Shown here: piece after piece, positions 16,194 to 24,810 of the stretch | Layout: every line of letters begins with the position of its first letter | How positions within the stretch are numbered: position 1 is the stretch's first letter | NCBI RefSeq assembly: GCF_002205635.1 | Contig: NZ_NISJ01000003.1 | Location: 1 to 32,295 of the forward strand | Direction: 5' to 3' | DNA: 32,295 nucleotides | Source of the DNA: Sphingopyxis witflariensis | GTDB taxonomy: Bacteria; Pseudomonadota; Alphaproteobacteria; Sphingomonadales; Sphingomonadaceae | Position numbers and translations under genes: made by a program | Notes under the pieces: model-generated | Databases searched by the model: none | The model's input: the letters and a program-made list of their open reading frames with translations, nothing else | What the model was told of the DNA's origin: nothing

Positions 16194-17969
16194 ATGCGCA
16201 AGTCATTGAAAAAAATTTTACTTTTCAGCTCAGCGGCCTTTCTTTCCAGCTCCTCGTCCGGGGCCTATTTCTCGCCGGAAGCGCTCGCGATGCTGGATCC
16301 GACGCGGCTGGCATCGTCGTTTTGCGGCGGCAGGGCCGCCGTTGCGACGCTGCGGCAGGAACTGGCGCTCGCGGCGACGGTCGCTGGTCCGGTCGGTGCA
16401 GCATCTGCTCCAATACCCCTCTACCCCGATCTTGTCGCGCCGCGCTTGCCGATCACGACAGCCAATACGCCCGCGCGCGACTATTTCAATCAGGGGCTGC
16501 TTCTTACCTATGGCTTCAACCATGCCGGTGCGGTGCGGTCCTTCCGCCAGGCACAGCGGCTCGATCCCGAATGTGCGATGTGTTGGTGGGGCGAAGCGCT
16601 CGCATTGGGGCCGAATATCAACGCGCCGATGGACGAGCGCGACCGCGATGCGGCGCTAACTGCGATGGATCGGGCGAGGGCGCTGCGTTCGCAGGCGTCG
16701 CCGATGGAGCAGGTGCTGATCGACGCGATCGCGTTTCGCTATGCGCGCGATCCGAAAGCCGACCGAGTGGCGCTCGATGCCGCTTATGCCGATGCGATGC
16801 TGGACGTCGCGCGGCGTTTCCCGAAGGATGACGATGTCGCGGTCCTCGCGGCCGAGGCGGTGATGGACACCAGCCCATGGTATTATTGGGAAGCCGACAA
16901 GAAAACGCCGGTGGGTCGCAGTGGCGACGCGGTCCGTCTGGTCGAGGCCGTGCTCGCGCGCAACCCTGACCATCTCCAGGCAGCGCATCTCTATGTCCAT
17001 CTGATGGAAAATAGCGCCGATCCGCCGCGCGCCGAAGCTGCTGCCGACCGGCTCGCCCGGTCGCTTGCGCCGAGCGCGGGGCATCTCGTCCATATGCCCT
17101 CGCATATTTATCAGGTCCGAGGGCGCTATGCGGATTCGATGCGGGTGAACATCGCCGCAGCGCGCGCCGACGAGGCCTTCATCCGCGACACCGATGATCG
17201 CGGTCTCGTTCGCTATGGCTATTATCCGCACAATATCCATTTCATTGTGACCTCGGCCCAGATGGCGGGCGACATGGGCACAGCCATTCGCGAAGCGAAG
17301 CGCCTGCGCACTGTGCTCGACCCCGAAACATCGGCGCGGATCGCATGGATTCAGGCGATCGATGCGGCGCCCTATCTCGCGATGGCGCAGTTCGCGCAGC
17401 CCGACGCGATCCTCGCCATGCCGTCGGCCGATCCGCGCCTGCCCTATGCGGTGGCGATGCGGCATTATGCCCGTGCGGTGGCGCAGGCCGAGCGGCGCGA
17501 CCGTGCGGCGTTCGACCGCGAGATGGCGGCGCTGGCGGCGCTGCGCAATTCGGATGCCTTTGCGTCGATGATCGCACAGGGGGTTCCGGCGCCCGATCTG
17601 CTCTCGCTCGCCGAAGCGGTCGCGCGCGGGCGCTTCGCGCGAGCCGAAGGGCGCTTTGACGAGGCCGTACGCCACTATCGCGAAGCGAAGAGTTTCGAGG
17701 GCAAGATTCCGTATCAGGAACCAGCCTATTGGTATTATCCGGTCAGCCAGTCGCTGGGCGCGGCGCTGTTCGAGGCGGGGCGTTATGACGAGGCCGGTCA
17801 GGCATTTCGCGCGGCCCTTTTGCAAACGCCGCGAAACGGCTGGGCACTTTATGGGCTGACCCGCAGCGAAGAGGCGCAGAAACACGGGCTCGAAGCCGCG
17901 GCGGCGCGCCGTGCATTTGAACGGGAATGGTTGGGAAGCAGGAGTTGGCTTCGCATGGAGCGCCTCTAG
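16194..17969 (+). CDS. Tetratricopeptide-repeat protein, exported
   Basis: The 591-residue protein starts with a Lys-rich hydrophobic segment (MRKSLKKILLFSSAAFLSSS), so it is probably exported. A TPR-like pair near residues 95-145 (DYFNQGLLLTYGFNHAGAVRSFRQAQ) includes a CAMCWWGEA motif, where Cys-x-x-Cys could bind metal or form a disulfide. More helical repeats run through the middle, and a clear TPR lies near the C-terminus (GAALFEAGRYDEAGQAFRAALLQTP). Proteins with this FNQGL...FNHAGAVRSF / CAMCWWG pattern are common in proteobacteria but have no assigned function that I know of. A strong AAAGGAGAG ribosome binding site precedes ATG 16194. The gene appears monocistronic, with rsgA 71 bp downstream. 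Confidence 0.82.
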   Translation: MRKSLKKILLFSSAAFLSSSSSGAYFSPEALAMLDPTRLASSFCGGRAAVATLRQELALAATVAGPVGAASAPIPLYPDLVAPRLPITTANTPARDYFNQGLLLTYGFNHAGAVRSFRQAQRLDPECAMCWWGEALALGPNINAPMDERDRDAALTAMDRARALRSQASPMEQVLIDAIAFRYARDPKADRVALDAAYADAMLDVARRFPKDDDVAVLAAEAVMDTSPWYYWEADKKTPVGRSGDAVRLVEAVLARNPDHLQAAHLYVHLMENSADPPRAEAAADRLARSLAPSAGHLVHMPSHIYQVRGRYADSMRVNIAAARADEAFIRDTDDRGLVRYGYYPHNIHFIVTSAQMAGDMGTAIREAKRLRTVLDPETSARIAWIQAIDAAPYLAMAQFAQPDAILAMPSADPRLPYAVAMRHYARAVAQAERRDRAAFDREMAALAALRNSDAFASMIAQGVPAPDLLSLAEAVARGRFARAEGRFDEAVRHYREAKSFEGKIPYQEPAYWYYPVSQSLGAALFEAGRYDEAGQAFRAALLQTPRNGWALYGLTRSEEAQKHGLEAAAARRAFEREWLGSRSWLRMERL

Positions 17970-18040
17970 ATCTTGCCATATGAGCGTCGTATGCGGGGAA
18001 TCCGCTTGTTGGCTGGCATGAAAGATGCTTCTGCAGCCAT

Positions 18041-19036
18041 ATGAAATCAACCAAAGAGACGCTGGAAGAGCTTGGCTGGAGGGAGTGGTTCGGCGATCAG
18101 GTCACGCCCGACGAAGTGCAGCAATGTCACCCCGTCCGGGTGATGGCCGTCCATCGCGGTAAAATTGCCGTGGCGGGTGCGGGGGGGCAGGGCTTTATCA
18201 CCCCCCATATTCCCGGGGCGAAGCCATCGGACGATCATCCGACGGTCGGCGACTGGTTGCTGGTCGATCGGCTAACGGATCAGCCCGTCCGCGTCCTTGG
18301 CCGGATGAACCTGTTCAAGCGGCGCTCGCCGGGCGATCCGCGCAAGGATCAGATGATCGCCGCCAACGTCGATACGCTGTTCATCGTCGCATCGTGCAAT
18401 CAGGATTTCAGCGTCGCGCGGCTGGAGCGCTATCTGGTGCTGGCACGCGAAGTGGGGGTGAATCCGGTCGTGGTTCTGACCAAGGCGGATCTGGCTGACG
18501 ATCCGGACGTTTTCGCGGCGGCTGCGCGCGCGATCGAGCCAGGGCTGCGCGTTGAAACCGTCAACGGCCGCGATCCCGCAAGCGTGGCGCACCTCGCATC
18601 CTGGTGCGGCCCGGGCGAAACCGTTGCGCTTCTGGGGTCATCGGGTGTCGGGAAATCGACACTCGTCAACGGTTTGCGGCGTTCGGACAGCATCGCCACG
18701 CAGGCGATCCGCGCCCGCGACGGGACGGGGCGCCACACGACGACCGTACGAGAAATGCACCGGCTCGAGCGCGGTGGTTGGCTGCTCGACACCCCCGGCA
18801 TGCGCGAGCTGCAACTGTCCGACGCCGGCGCCGGAATATCGGAAGTTTTCGACGACTTTATCGAAGTGGCGCAGAATTGCCGTTTCTCGAACTGCGCACA
18901 TGGCGTCGAGCCGGGCTGCGCCGTCCGGGCGGCGATCGCCGAAGGATCGCTGACATCGGAGCGTTTCGATCGCTGGCGCAAGCTGGCGGCCGAGGAAGAC
19001 GCCAGCGCCGCGCGCTATACGAAGCGGACGCGATAG
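18041..19036 (+). CDS. rsgA: Ribosome small-subunit-dependent GTPase A
   Basis: The 331-residue RsgA (YjeQ) is a late 30S assembly GTPase. The N-terminal OB-fold region is followed by the circularly permuted GTPase with motifs in the diagnostic order: AANVD (107-111), G4 TKAD (147-150), then G1 GSSGVGKST (199-207) and G3 DTPG (250-253). A C-terminal zinc finger is present with Cys280, Cys285, His287 and Cys293 (NCRFSNCAHGVEPGC). All key residues are intact and length is normal. No strong ribosome binding site is seen before ATG 18041. The gene is convergent with the pilus operon, with a 24-bp gap. Confidence 0.96.
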   Translation: MKSTKETLEELGWREWFGDQVTPDEVQQCHPVRVMAVHRGKIAVAGAGGQGFITPHIPGAKPSDDHPTVGDWLLVDRLTDQPVRVLGRMNLFKRRSPGDPRKDQMIAANVDTLFIVASCNQDFSVARLERYLVLAREVGVNPVVVLTKADLADDPDVFAAAARAIEPGLRVETVNGRDPASVAHLASWCGPGETVALLGSSGVGKSTLVNGLRRSDSIATQAIRARDGTGRHTTTVREMHRLERGGWLLDTPGMRELQLSDAGAGISEVFDDFIEVAQNCRFSNCAHGVEPGCAVRAAIAEGSLTSERFDRWRKLAAEEDASAARYTKRTR

Positions 19037-19060
19037 CGAGCCTCGCCGGGGGGGCAGGTT

Positions 19061-20059
19061 TCAAAAGGCGACGTCGATCAATATGGTGTCGGTGTAGAGT
19101 CCGGGCGGCGGCGTGACCTGACCCGGGAGGATGGCCGCGCGATAGCCGAAGCCCTGCGTCGTTACCGAATCATGGATGTTGGGATTGGTGTCGGCGTCTC
19201 CACTGCTGCGCCGGGCGCTGCCGACCGATCCCCAGCGATCGGGTGACGTGGTGCTCTTGTAAATTTCATAGCGCAGATAATTGCCGCTGCTGTGCATGCG
19301 GCGCACGCCATTGTCCGGGTAATCGCCGTCGTCGAGGCCAACGGTGTAGCTCGCTCCTGCACTGCACCGGATCAGGATGGTGCGTGTGATCGGATTGAAG
19401 CTGCCTGCGAGCGGCGCCGAGCCGAAACCCGCATTGGGGGCGGTGATGACGCAATCCTTCTCCACTATCAGCTCGACATTGACCCGGACCGCGACGCCGC
19501 TGCCCCAGTTGGTTGGCGGAGTCAGCAGCGGACGGACCAGACCGGGGCTGTTCGAATAGGCGAGGCACGCCAGCACGCCCAGCGAGCAAACTGAATGATA
19601 CCAGCGCATATCAAGGAAACCCGAGTAGGTTCCAGCGTGCAATCCCGCCGTCGCTGTGGTGCGGAAATAAATGGGGATGCTGTTGTTCGTACCGGCAAAG
19701 AGGCTGACGAGGCTGGTCGAGGACAGATTCTGGAAATTCCCGACTGTCAGTGGGGTGCCGCCCGAGGTCAACGAGGCGGTATAGGCGATCGTCTGTCCGG
19801 TGGGGCCGGTGAGCAGAAAGGTCGATGCATCGACGCGCAAGGCAATATAATGCGCGGTGAGTGCGGCAAGCAGAATGTCGCATTGAAGCCCCGCCGATCC
19901 GCTTCCCTGTTGCTGCGTCGTGCCGACGGCGTAGGAACTGGCGCTGCCGAGGCTGGTGCTCGCTGTGGCGGTCGTGCACGCCGCCGACGCGGCGCTGGGC
20001 ATCAGCGTCGCAGCAATAAGTGCGGACAGGGCGCAGATCAGGCGCGTCAGGGTCGGCAT
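19061..20059 (-). CDS. Csu/SCPU-family pilus tip subunit (CsuE-like, two domains)
   Basis: The 332-residue protein is the last gene of the chaperone-usher operon. After the signal peptide (MPTLTRLICALSALIAATLM..ASA) it has two spore-coat-U (SCPU) domains. The N-terminal one is at about 30-165, ending HAGTYSGFLDMRWYHS. The C-terminal one is at about 195-332, starting ELIVEKDCVITAPNAGFGSAPL and ending PPPGLYTDTILIDVAF. The two-domain layout and the position after the usher match the tip adhesin CsuE/CupE6 of archaic pili. Its ATG lies inside the usher gene (13-bp overlap), so translation is probably coupled. Confidence 0.85.
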   Translation of the reverse strand: MPTLTRLICALSALIAATLMPSAASAACTTATASTSLGSASSYAVGTTQQQGSGSAGLQCDILLAALTAHYIALRVDASTFLLTGPTGQTIAYTASLTSGGTPLTVGNFQNLSSTSLVSLFAGTNNSIPIYFRTTATAGLHAGTYSGFLDMRWYHSVCSLGVLACLAYSNSPGLVRPLLTPPTNWGSGVAVRVNVELIVEKDCVITAPNAGFGSAPLAGSFNPITRTILIRCSAGASYTVGLDDGDYPDNGVRRMHSSGNYLRYEIYKSTTSPDRWGSVGSARRSSGDADTNPNIHDSVTTQGFGYRAAILPGQVTPPPGLYTDTILIDVAF

Positions 20060-22389
20060 GTCAGATTCCCCAGTTCAATGATGTCGTCGGCCTTTGGATC
20101 GGCGGCAAAGGCAGCGCGGCAGGTGCCGCCGTCGGGGAGTTTGACCTCCACCAGATTTTCGGTCGCCGCTTGTTCGATGAACAGCAGGCCGTCCCAGCCG
20201 ATATAGGTCGAAATCGTGCCGTTGATGATCGCGGTCGACCCGGCGGGCAGCGGTTCGCCGGCGGCGGTCGTGATCGTCGCCCGCGCTGCCGTCAGATGTT
20301 CGACCGGGAAACGGATCACATGGCCGCTCCCCGCCGCGACGGCGACTTGCTGGCTGACCACCGACGCCTTGACGTTGGCAGGCAGCGCCAGCGTGTCGAT
20401 GTCGTAACGTGCGGAATAATAGGCGCTTGCCGAAGGAACGAGCAACTGGCCCCTTTTGTTGGTGGTGCCGATCAGCTGGTTTTCATAGCGCACCGGAATC
20501 CCGGGCTCACCATTGGTGCTGACGACCGCGAAGGCGTCGGAGACGCGATTGGCGGCGAAGACGGCATCGTCCATGAACACGAGCGAGCCGCTTACGCCGG
20601 CCCAGCCGGTGACATCGTCGCGGCCATAGACTCCGGCGCGCAACTGAACCGGCTGCATTCGCCAGGTCATGTCTCCGCGCCAATAGGGGCTGGCGCCGTC
20701 TTCGCTCGCCGCGCTCGCATTCCATCCGAAACCACCTTCGATCGGGGCGGCTCGTGAATAGTCGGCGCGCAATCCGGTCCGTCCGTCCGCGCCCTGGGCG
20801 ACGCCGGCAGCGAAGGTGCCGCCGCCCAGCGCGACGCTCAGCGTCAGCGCGCCTGACCAGCTGCGGTCGATGAAGTCACGCGACAATGAGGTGTAAAGGC
20901 GGCTTTCGCCCCAAAGGGGCACTGCCCAGGCGACGTTCGCGAGGCGGGCGTTGCGGCCTCGTTCCTGCTGAAGGTCGAAATAGCCGATGCCAAGGGTGCC
21001 GGCGTGGCCGAGCGACAGGCTGGCTGTCGCCGCGGTCAGCCGCTCCCAGCCATCCCGATCACCGCGGTCGAGCAGGCCAAGGTTGGTATAGTCGCCGTCG
21101 CGCCGGCTATGCCGCAGCCCGATCGAAAAGCCGCGCGTCTGAAAATCATAACCGATCATCAACTCGCCGCCGTCGGCCTCCTTGCGAAAGCTGCGGCTGT
21201 AGGATGCGCTCAGGACGCCGAAATTGCCGAGTTTGACAACCCCGCCGCCGCCGGCGAGGCGCATGTCGTCGGCGACTTCCGCCCGCACTTCGAGTGTCAC
21301 GCTGTCGGTCACGCCATGGCGAGCCGAAGCGCTGGCTGCGGCGGCGCCATAGTCGAAATTGCGCGTGCCATAATTGCGGCGAAAGGAACCGGCCGCCACA
21401 GCATAATCGGTGAGGCCGGGGCGCAGCAATGCGCTGCTGACATAGAAAGGCATGGTGGTCGCGACGCTGCGGCCGTGCATGTCGGTGACGATCAGATTGG
21501 CCTCGCCATAGCCGTTGATCGGCGGCAGCGTATCGAGCGCGAAGGGGCCGGGGTTGACGTCGGCGCCCGAGATGCGCTGGCCACCAACGACGAGTTCGAC
21601 CGCGGAGGGAAGCGCGGCGCTGCCTGCAAATTCGGGAAGCGGATAGGTGACGACGTCGGGGCGCACGGAAAAGTCGCGCGAAACCTGAAGCCCGCCGAGG
21701 CGAACTGCCGGGGCCCAGGACAGGCTGCGCGTGATGATGTCGCCGGCTTCGACCGTCGTCATGCTCTGTTCGTCGGACCAGCGCCAATAGGTGTCAAAAC
21801 GGACATAGTTTCTGGCGCGGCCCGACCGTAGCGCGCCGGTCGTCGAAATGGTGCCGGCCGGACCAAAAACGCGGATTTCATGCCACAGTGACGCCTGTGT
21901 CGGCGCCGTGCCACCGCCGCTGACATAAACGTCATAGTTCAGCAGCGCCCCCATATCATATTTCGCAGGTTCGAATTTTTTCGCGGCGCGGCCGATCCGC
22001 TGGTTGGGGAGATATTCGGGCGACACGGTCAGGTGCAGTTGCTGGAGCGGGGCGTCATAATCGGCACGAACGCCGTCGAGACTATCCAGAAACAGCACTT
22101 CGTCCGCTGTTGACAGCTGGAGCCCGGCGCGGCGCATGTCGTCGGTACGAAGCTGGAACCGCGCGCCCTGCTTTGCGACCGCCGCTATAATGCCGCTGCG
22201 CATGCCGTTGACGAACAGCTCGAGTTCGAGCTGCTGGTTGGCAGAGACGTCGATGCTTTGTGGCGGTGGCGGCAGGGCGCCATAGCCAGCATTCCCGTCC
22301 GCCGCATGCGCAAGGGCGGGCGCCATGAGCGCGGCCGTCAACAGCGTTGCCCATCGGAAATGCACCGGCAGATGGAGCGAGCCGGGCAT
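20047..22389 (-). CDS. Outer-membrane usher of a chaperone-usher (Csu-type) pilus
   Basis: The 780-residue protein is an outer-membrane usher that receives chaperone-subunit complexes and secretes the growing pilus. The signal peptide (RWATLLTAALMAPALAHA) is followed by the N-terminal chaperone-binding domain (ELELFVNGMRSGIIAAV), then a 24-strand-type barrel with the usual usher segments (PLPEFAGSAALPSAVELVVGG, GPFALDTLPPINGYGEANLIVTDMHGR as consecutive blocks) and a plug. The C-terminal domain is near EPGIPVRYENQLIGTTNKRG. ATG 22389 begins 6 bp after the chaperone stop. Length is normal for the archaic class and no disruption is seen. Confidence 0.92.
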   Translation of the reverse strand: MPGSLHLPVHFRWATLLTAALMAPALAHAADGNAGYGALPPPPQSIDVSANQQLELELFVNGMRSGIIAAVAKQGARFQLRTDDMRRAGLQLSTADEVLFLDSLDGVRADYDAPLQQLHLTVSPEYLPNQRIGRAAKKFEPAKYDMGALLNYDVYVSGGGTAPTQASLWHEIRVFGPAGTISTTGALRSGRARNYVRFDTYWRWSDEQSMTTVEAGDIITRSLSWAPAVRLGGLQVSRDFSVRPDVVTYPLPEFAGSAALPSAVELVVGGQRISGADVNPGPFALDTLPPINGYGEANLIVTDMHGRSVATTMPFYVSSALLRPGLTDYAVAAGSFRRNYGTRNFDYGAAAASASARHGVTDSVTLEVRAEVADDMRLAGGGGVVKLGNFGVLSASYSRSFRKEADGGELMIGYDFQTRGFSIGLRHSRRDGDYTNLGLLDRGDRDGWERLTAATASLSLGHAGTLGIGYFDLQQERGRNARLANVAWAVPLWGESRLYTSLSRDFIDRSWSGALTLSVALGGGTFAAGVAQGADGRTGLRADYSRAAPIEGGFGWNASAASEDGASPYWRGDMTWRMQPVQLRAGVYGRDDVTGWAGVSGSLVFMDDAVFAANRVSDAFAVVSTNGEPGIPVRYENQLIGTTNKRGQLLVPSASAYYSARYDIDTLALPANVKASVVSQQVAVAAGSGHVIRFPVEHLTAARATITTAAGEPLPAGSTAIINGTISTYIGWDGLLFIEQAATENLVEVKLPDGGTCRAAFAADPKADDIIELGNLTCRP

Positions 22390-22395
22390 AGGTCA

Positions 22396-23154
22396 TCATT
22401 CCTGCCGGCGCGTGACGGGAATGCCGGCCGTTCCATTGACCGTCGCAACCAACTCGCCTGTGATGTCGATATCGCGCGGCAATGGCCAGCGCATCGTTGC
22501 GCCGGGAAGAACATAGCCGAGCAGGCCTTGCGCGACCGGTAGCTTGTTCGGTCCTGCCGTAAAACTCACATCGGTCAGTCGTGCATGGCTCGCCCCCGTG
22601 TTGCGGATCTCGAGGAAGCGTTCGCCGTTGTCCGCGCTGGTGCGCCAAGAGATTTGCGGCGCAGGCGCGGTGGGCCGGGCCTTGCTGTCTCCGCGCTGGG
22701 CATAGGAGAAAAGCGGCAGCGAATAGCGCATGCGAAAACTGACCGAGGCCCCCGGTGCGGCCGATGCCGTCCCGGTCGGAATTTCGTCGACCACGATGCG
22801 ATAGGGCTTTTCGGCGACATCGGGTGGCGGCGTCGTGCGCGTCAGCCGGATCAATTGCCGCTCGCCGGGAGCGATGCTGACGATCGGCGGCGTGCCCACT
22901 ACGTCGTTTTGCGGTGCATAGACATTGTCGCTGTTCTGCTGCGCCCAGGCAAAGATGCGAACCTGAAGCGTGATAGGGGTCTTGCCAGGGTTTTCTAGCC
23001 AGAGTGCCGCAGCGCGGGCGTCGCCCTCGATAACCGGATTGACCGGCCAGATCAGGAGTGAGCCAGGCTGCTGCGCGCTGGCGGGGCGTGGCGCCGCAAG
23101 GAGCAGAGCCAGCGCGACCAGCGACAGGATGAGAGAGGCAGGACCATGTTTCAT
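22396..23154 (-). CDS. Periplasmic pilus chaperone (PapD/CsuC-like)
   Basis: The 252-residue protein is an immunoglobulin-like periplasmic chaperone that donates a strand to pilin subunits. The signal peptide (HGPASLILSLVALALLLAA..ASA) is followed by LLIWPVNPVIEGDARAAALWLENPG, the chaperone edge strand, then the conserved QLIRLTR and YRIVVDEIP segments of domain 1 and an Ig domain 2. ATG 23154 is chosen because it opens the signal peptide directly. An in-frame ATG at 23187 overlaps the end of the upstream gene, and neither has a strong ribosome binding site. It sits between the pilin genes and the usher. Confidence 0.9.
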   Translation of the reverse strand: MKHGPASLILSLVALALLLAAPRPASAQQPGSLLIWPVNPVIEGDARAAALWLENPGKTPITLQVRIFAWAQQNSDNVYAPQNDVVGTPPIVSIAPGERQLIRLTRTTPPPDVAEKPYRIVVDEIPTGTASAAPGASVSFRMRYSLPLFSYAQRGDSKARPTAPAPQISWRTSADNGERFLEIRNTGASHARLTDVSFTAGPNKLPVAQGLLGYVLPGATMRWPLPRDIDITGELVATVNGTAGIPVTRRQE

Positions 23155-23180
23155 CGGCTTGTCCGGAAAAGGAGGGGCGG

Positions 23181-23729
23181 TCACCATGTCAGCGTGACCA
23201 TCAGCGTGTCGGTGTAGATGCCCGGCGGCAGCCCGCCTGGCAGATTGAGCGAAGCGAAAAGCGGCAGGCGCACGTCCTCGCTGTTGGTGCCCGTGATCAA
23301 CATCGCCGCCGAGCCGCCGATGGCGATCGGCTGGTTGCAGGCCGCGTCGCGGCACAGGGCGTAAGTGATCCGGGCCGCCGTATCGCCGCCGCGCTGCAAA
23401 TGGCGCGTACCCGTTGCGGCATGGCTTCCGCCGTCGACGCCGATCGTCAGGTTGACGCCGGGGGTGCAGCGCAGACGGATCACCTGCGAAGCGGTGGTGG
23501 TTGCCGTGTGCGTCGCGGTCGAAAAGGTGGAATCAGTGCCGAAGTCCAGCGTTCCGATGGTTCCCGCGCTGCCGCTACCGCCCAGTCCATCGACCAGGCA
23601 GCCTGCGACGATCGTTGCTGAAACTTCGAACTGCGCCGAGGTTTCCGCTTTCGCCGCCGGAATGCCAATCCCGCACACGACGAGGGTGACGAGGATAGGG
23701 CGCATTGCCGGTTTGAGGGCGCGGGTCAT
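23181..23729 (-). CDS. Csu/SCPU-family pilin subunit
   Basis: The 182-residue minor or major pilin has a signal peptide (KPAMRPILVTLVVCGIGIPAAKA) and a single SCPU domain. Hallmarks are FEVSATIVAGCLVDG, GTLDFGT, VIRLRCTPGVNLTIGVDGG and the C-terminal LPPGIYTDTLMVTLTW. Paired Cys (GC.V and RC.P; CRDAAC) should form disulfides. ATG 23729 lies 29 bp after the predicted stop of the upstream pilin gene; ATG 23705 is an alternative. It corresponds to CsuA or CsuB by position. Confidence 0.87.
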   Translation of the reverse strand: MTRALKPAMRPILVTLVVCGIGIPAAKAETSAQFEVSATIVAGCLVDGLGGSGSAGTIGTLDFGTDSTFSTATHTATTTASQVIRLRCTPGVNLTIGVDGGSHAATGTRHLQRGGDTAARITYALCRDAACNQPIAIGGSAAMLITGTNSEDVRLPLFASLNLPGGLPPGIYTDTLMVTLTW

Positions 23730-23758
23730 CGCCGCGGATCCTGTCTCGGCCCTTCGCC

Positions 23759-24309
23759 CTAGAGTTCGAGCACCACGGTGACGACGTCGGAATAGATGCC
23801 GGGCATCAGGCCCGCTTCGCCAAAGGCGCGGGCGTAGATATTGACTGTTTGCTGAGCGCCCCCCCCCCCGCAAGAGTGACGTCGCCGCCAACGGGAATGA
23901 CGGCCAGGCGGGTGGCGTCTGAATAGAGATTATAGGTAACGAACTGGCCGGCTTCGGTCTGATGCGCCATCGCGTGAAGGCCCAGGCCCGCGCCGTCGCC
24001 ATCATGCAGGCCCGCGTTGAACGACAATATGGGCGTGATGCCATTGCTGCACTGGACGGTGAAGGCAGAGGCGCCGCTCAATATCTGCGAGTCGGCTTCT
24101 GTAAAAAGCGTGTTCTGCGTACCGAAGTCGATCACACCAAAATCGGCGCCTGCCGTCGAATTGTCGAAAGTCTGCCCATTGACTTTACAACCCGCTTCCA
24201 GAGTTATTGTTGCATCAACTGTTCCGGTGATCGCAGCATTTGCCGATGAGGCAGTAAGTGCGGCGACAGAAAAAAGCGCGGTTGAGATTATAGGCTTCAT
24301 AGTCATCAT
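23759..24309 (-). CDS. Csu/SCPU-family pilin, first gene, frameshifted at poly-G tract
   Basis: This is the first pilin gene of the operon and probably encodes the major subunit (CsuA/B-like). A perfect GAGGAG precedes ATG 24309, followed by a signal peptide (MKPIISTALFSVAALTASSANA) and an SCPU domain (TITLEAGCKVNG, GVIDFGTQNTLF, FTVQCSNGITPILSFNAG). As written, the frame enters a run of 11 G (23869-23859) and ends at 23806 with an unrelated tail after LAGGG. If the run had 12 (or 9) G, the frame would continue AQQTVNIYARAFGEAG and LMPGIYSDVVTVVLEL to a stop at 23761-23759. That is exactly the conserved SCPU C-terminus needed for subunit-subunit strand exchange. The 551-bp span is one base short of 184 codons. 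Either the gene is phase-variable and OFF here, or the run was miscounted. Confidence 0.85.
23859..23869 (-). repeat. 11-base homopolymer G tract (coding strand), candidate contingency locus
   Basis: Eleven consecutive C on the plus strand (G on the coding strand) lie inside the first pilin gene, about 80% of the way through. It is the longest homopolymer I see in the window. Its length decides whether the conserved C-terminus of the pilin is read. Runs of this length are prone to slipped-strand mispairing and also to sequencing error. Confidence 0.9.
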
Positions 24310-24810
24310 GAAAACTCCTCAAAAGGGTCGGTGCCTTTCAATTCGTCTTCCCCACAAGACTTGACTATCTCTAGAAAAAACAGGTTAATAATTTGCAGTT
24401 AAGTTAATTCCGAAATGTCTATGTGGAAAGTTATAGTCTTATAACGAAACTATATATATTTTCGATAAGTCAGTGGCTTATCGGACATTGCCGCAAGGCG
24501 CAGTGGCCCTCGACCGGGAGGATTTTTGGTATCATTATCGCGATGCCGCACGAGTTTCTTTCGGCCAGCCGCCCTTGTGGCCAAGTGACAGGTCGTACCG
24601 GTCGTCGGTTTCGGAATGGCGGTAACCTTCCCGAAGGTCCTCATCTTTCTGGTCGTCGCGCCATTTGGCGTGGCGAGCCGACCGTTTTCCTTCGATAAAT
24701 CGTTTTTGCTCCGATTCGAACTATACTAGCCCGCAAGAGAAGGGCCGCAGGGCTAAGGCAATCTTTACCAGTGGCGTTCAAGAATATTGTGGGGACCTGG
24801 GAGGAATGAT
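24310..24810. other. Divergent regulatory region between pilus operon and c-di-GMP gene
   Basis: These 501 bp separate two divergent transcription units. I see no convincing gene; short open stretches have non-coding codon use. The part from about 24350 to 24460 is strongly AT-rich and probably contains the pilus promoter. It includes the palindrome at 24430-24445 and two TTAAT-containing repeats. The part next to the c-di-GMP gene has a TATACT (24721-24726) that could be a -10 box, but no matching -35 is evident. No known riboswitch consensus was recognised. Confidence 0.6.
24430..24445. promoter_or_regulatory. Perfect inverted repeat, candidate operator of the pilus operon
   Basis: GTTATA-GTCT-TATAAC is a perfect 6-bp dyad with a 4-bp spacer, lying about 120 bp upstream of the first pilin gene in an AT-rich stretch. 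The half-site also resembles a -10 box (TATAAC) on both strands. It may bind a dimeric regulator; none is encoded beside it. Confidence 0.4.

Noticed and set aside
16656..18050. 464-codon open frame on the minus strand
   Set aside because: It is antisense to the TPR gene, whose ribosome binding site and TPR motifs are convincing.
24423..24698. 91-codon open frame in the pilus/c-di-GMP gap
   Set aside because: There is no ribosome binding site, the codon use is poor and no domain is visible; it is treated as intergenic.
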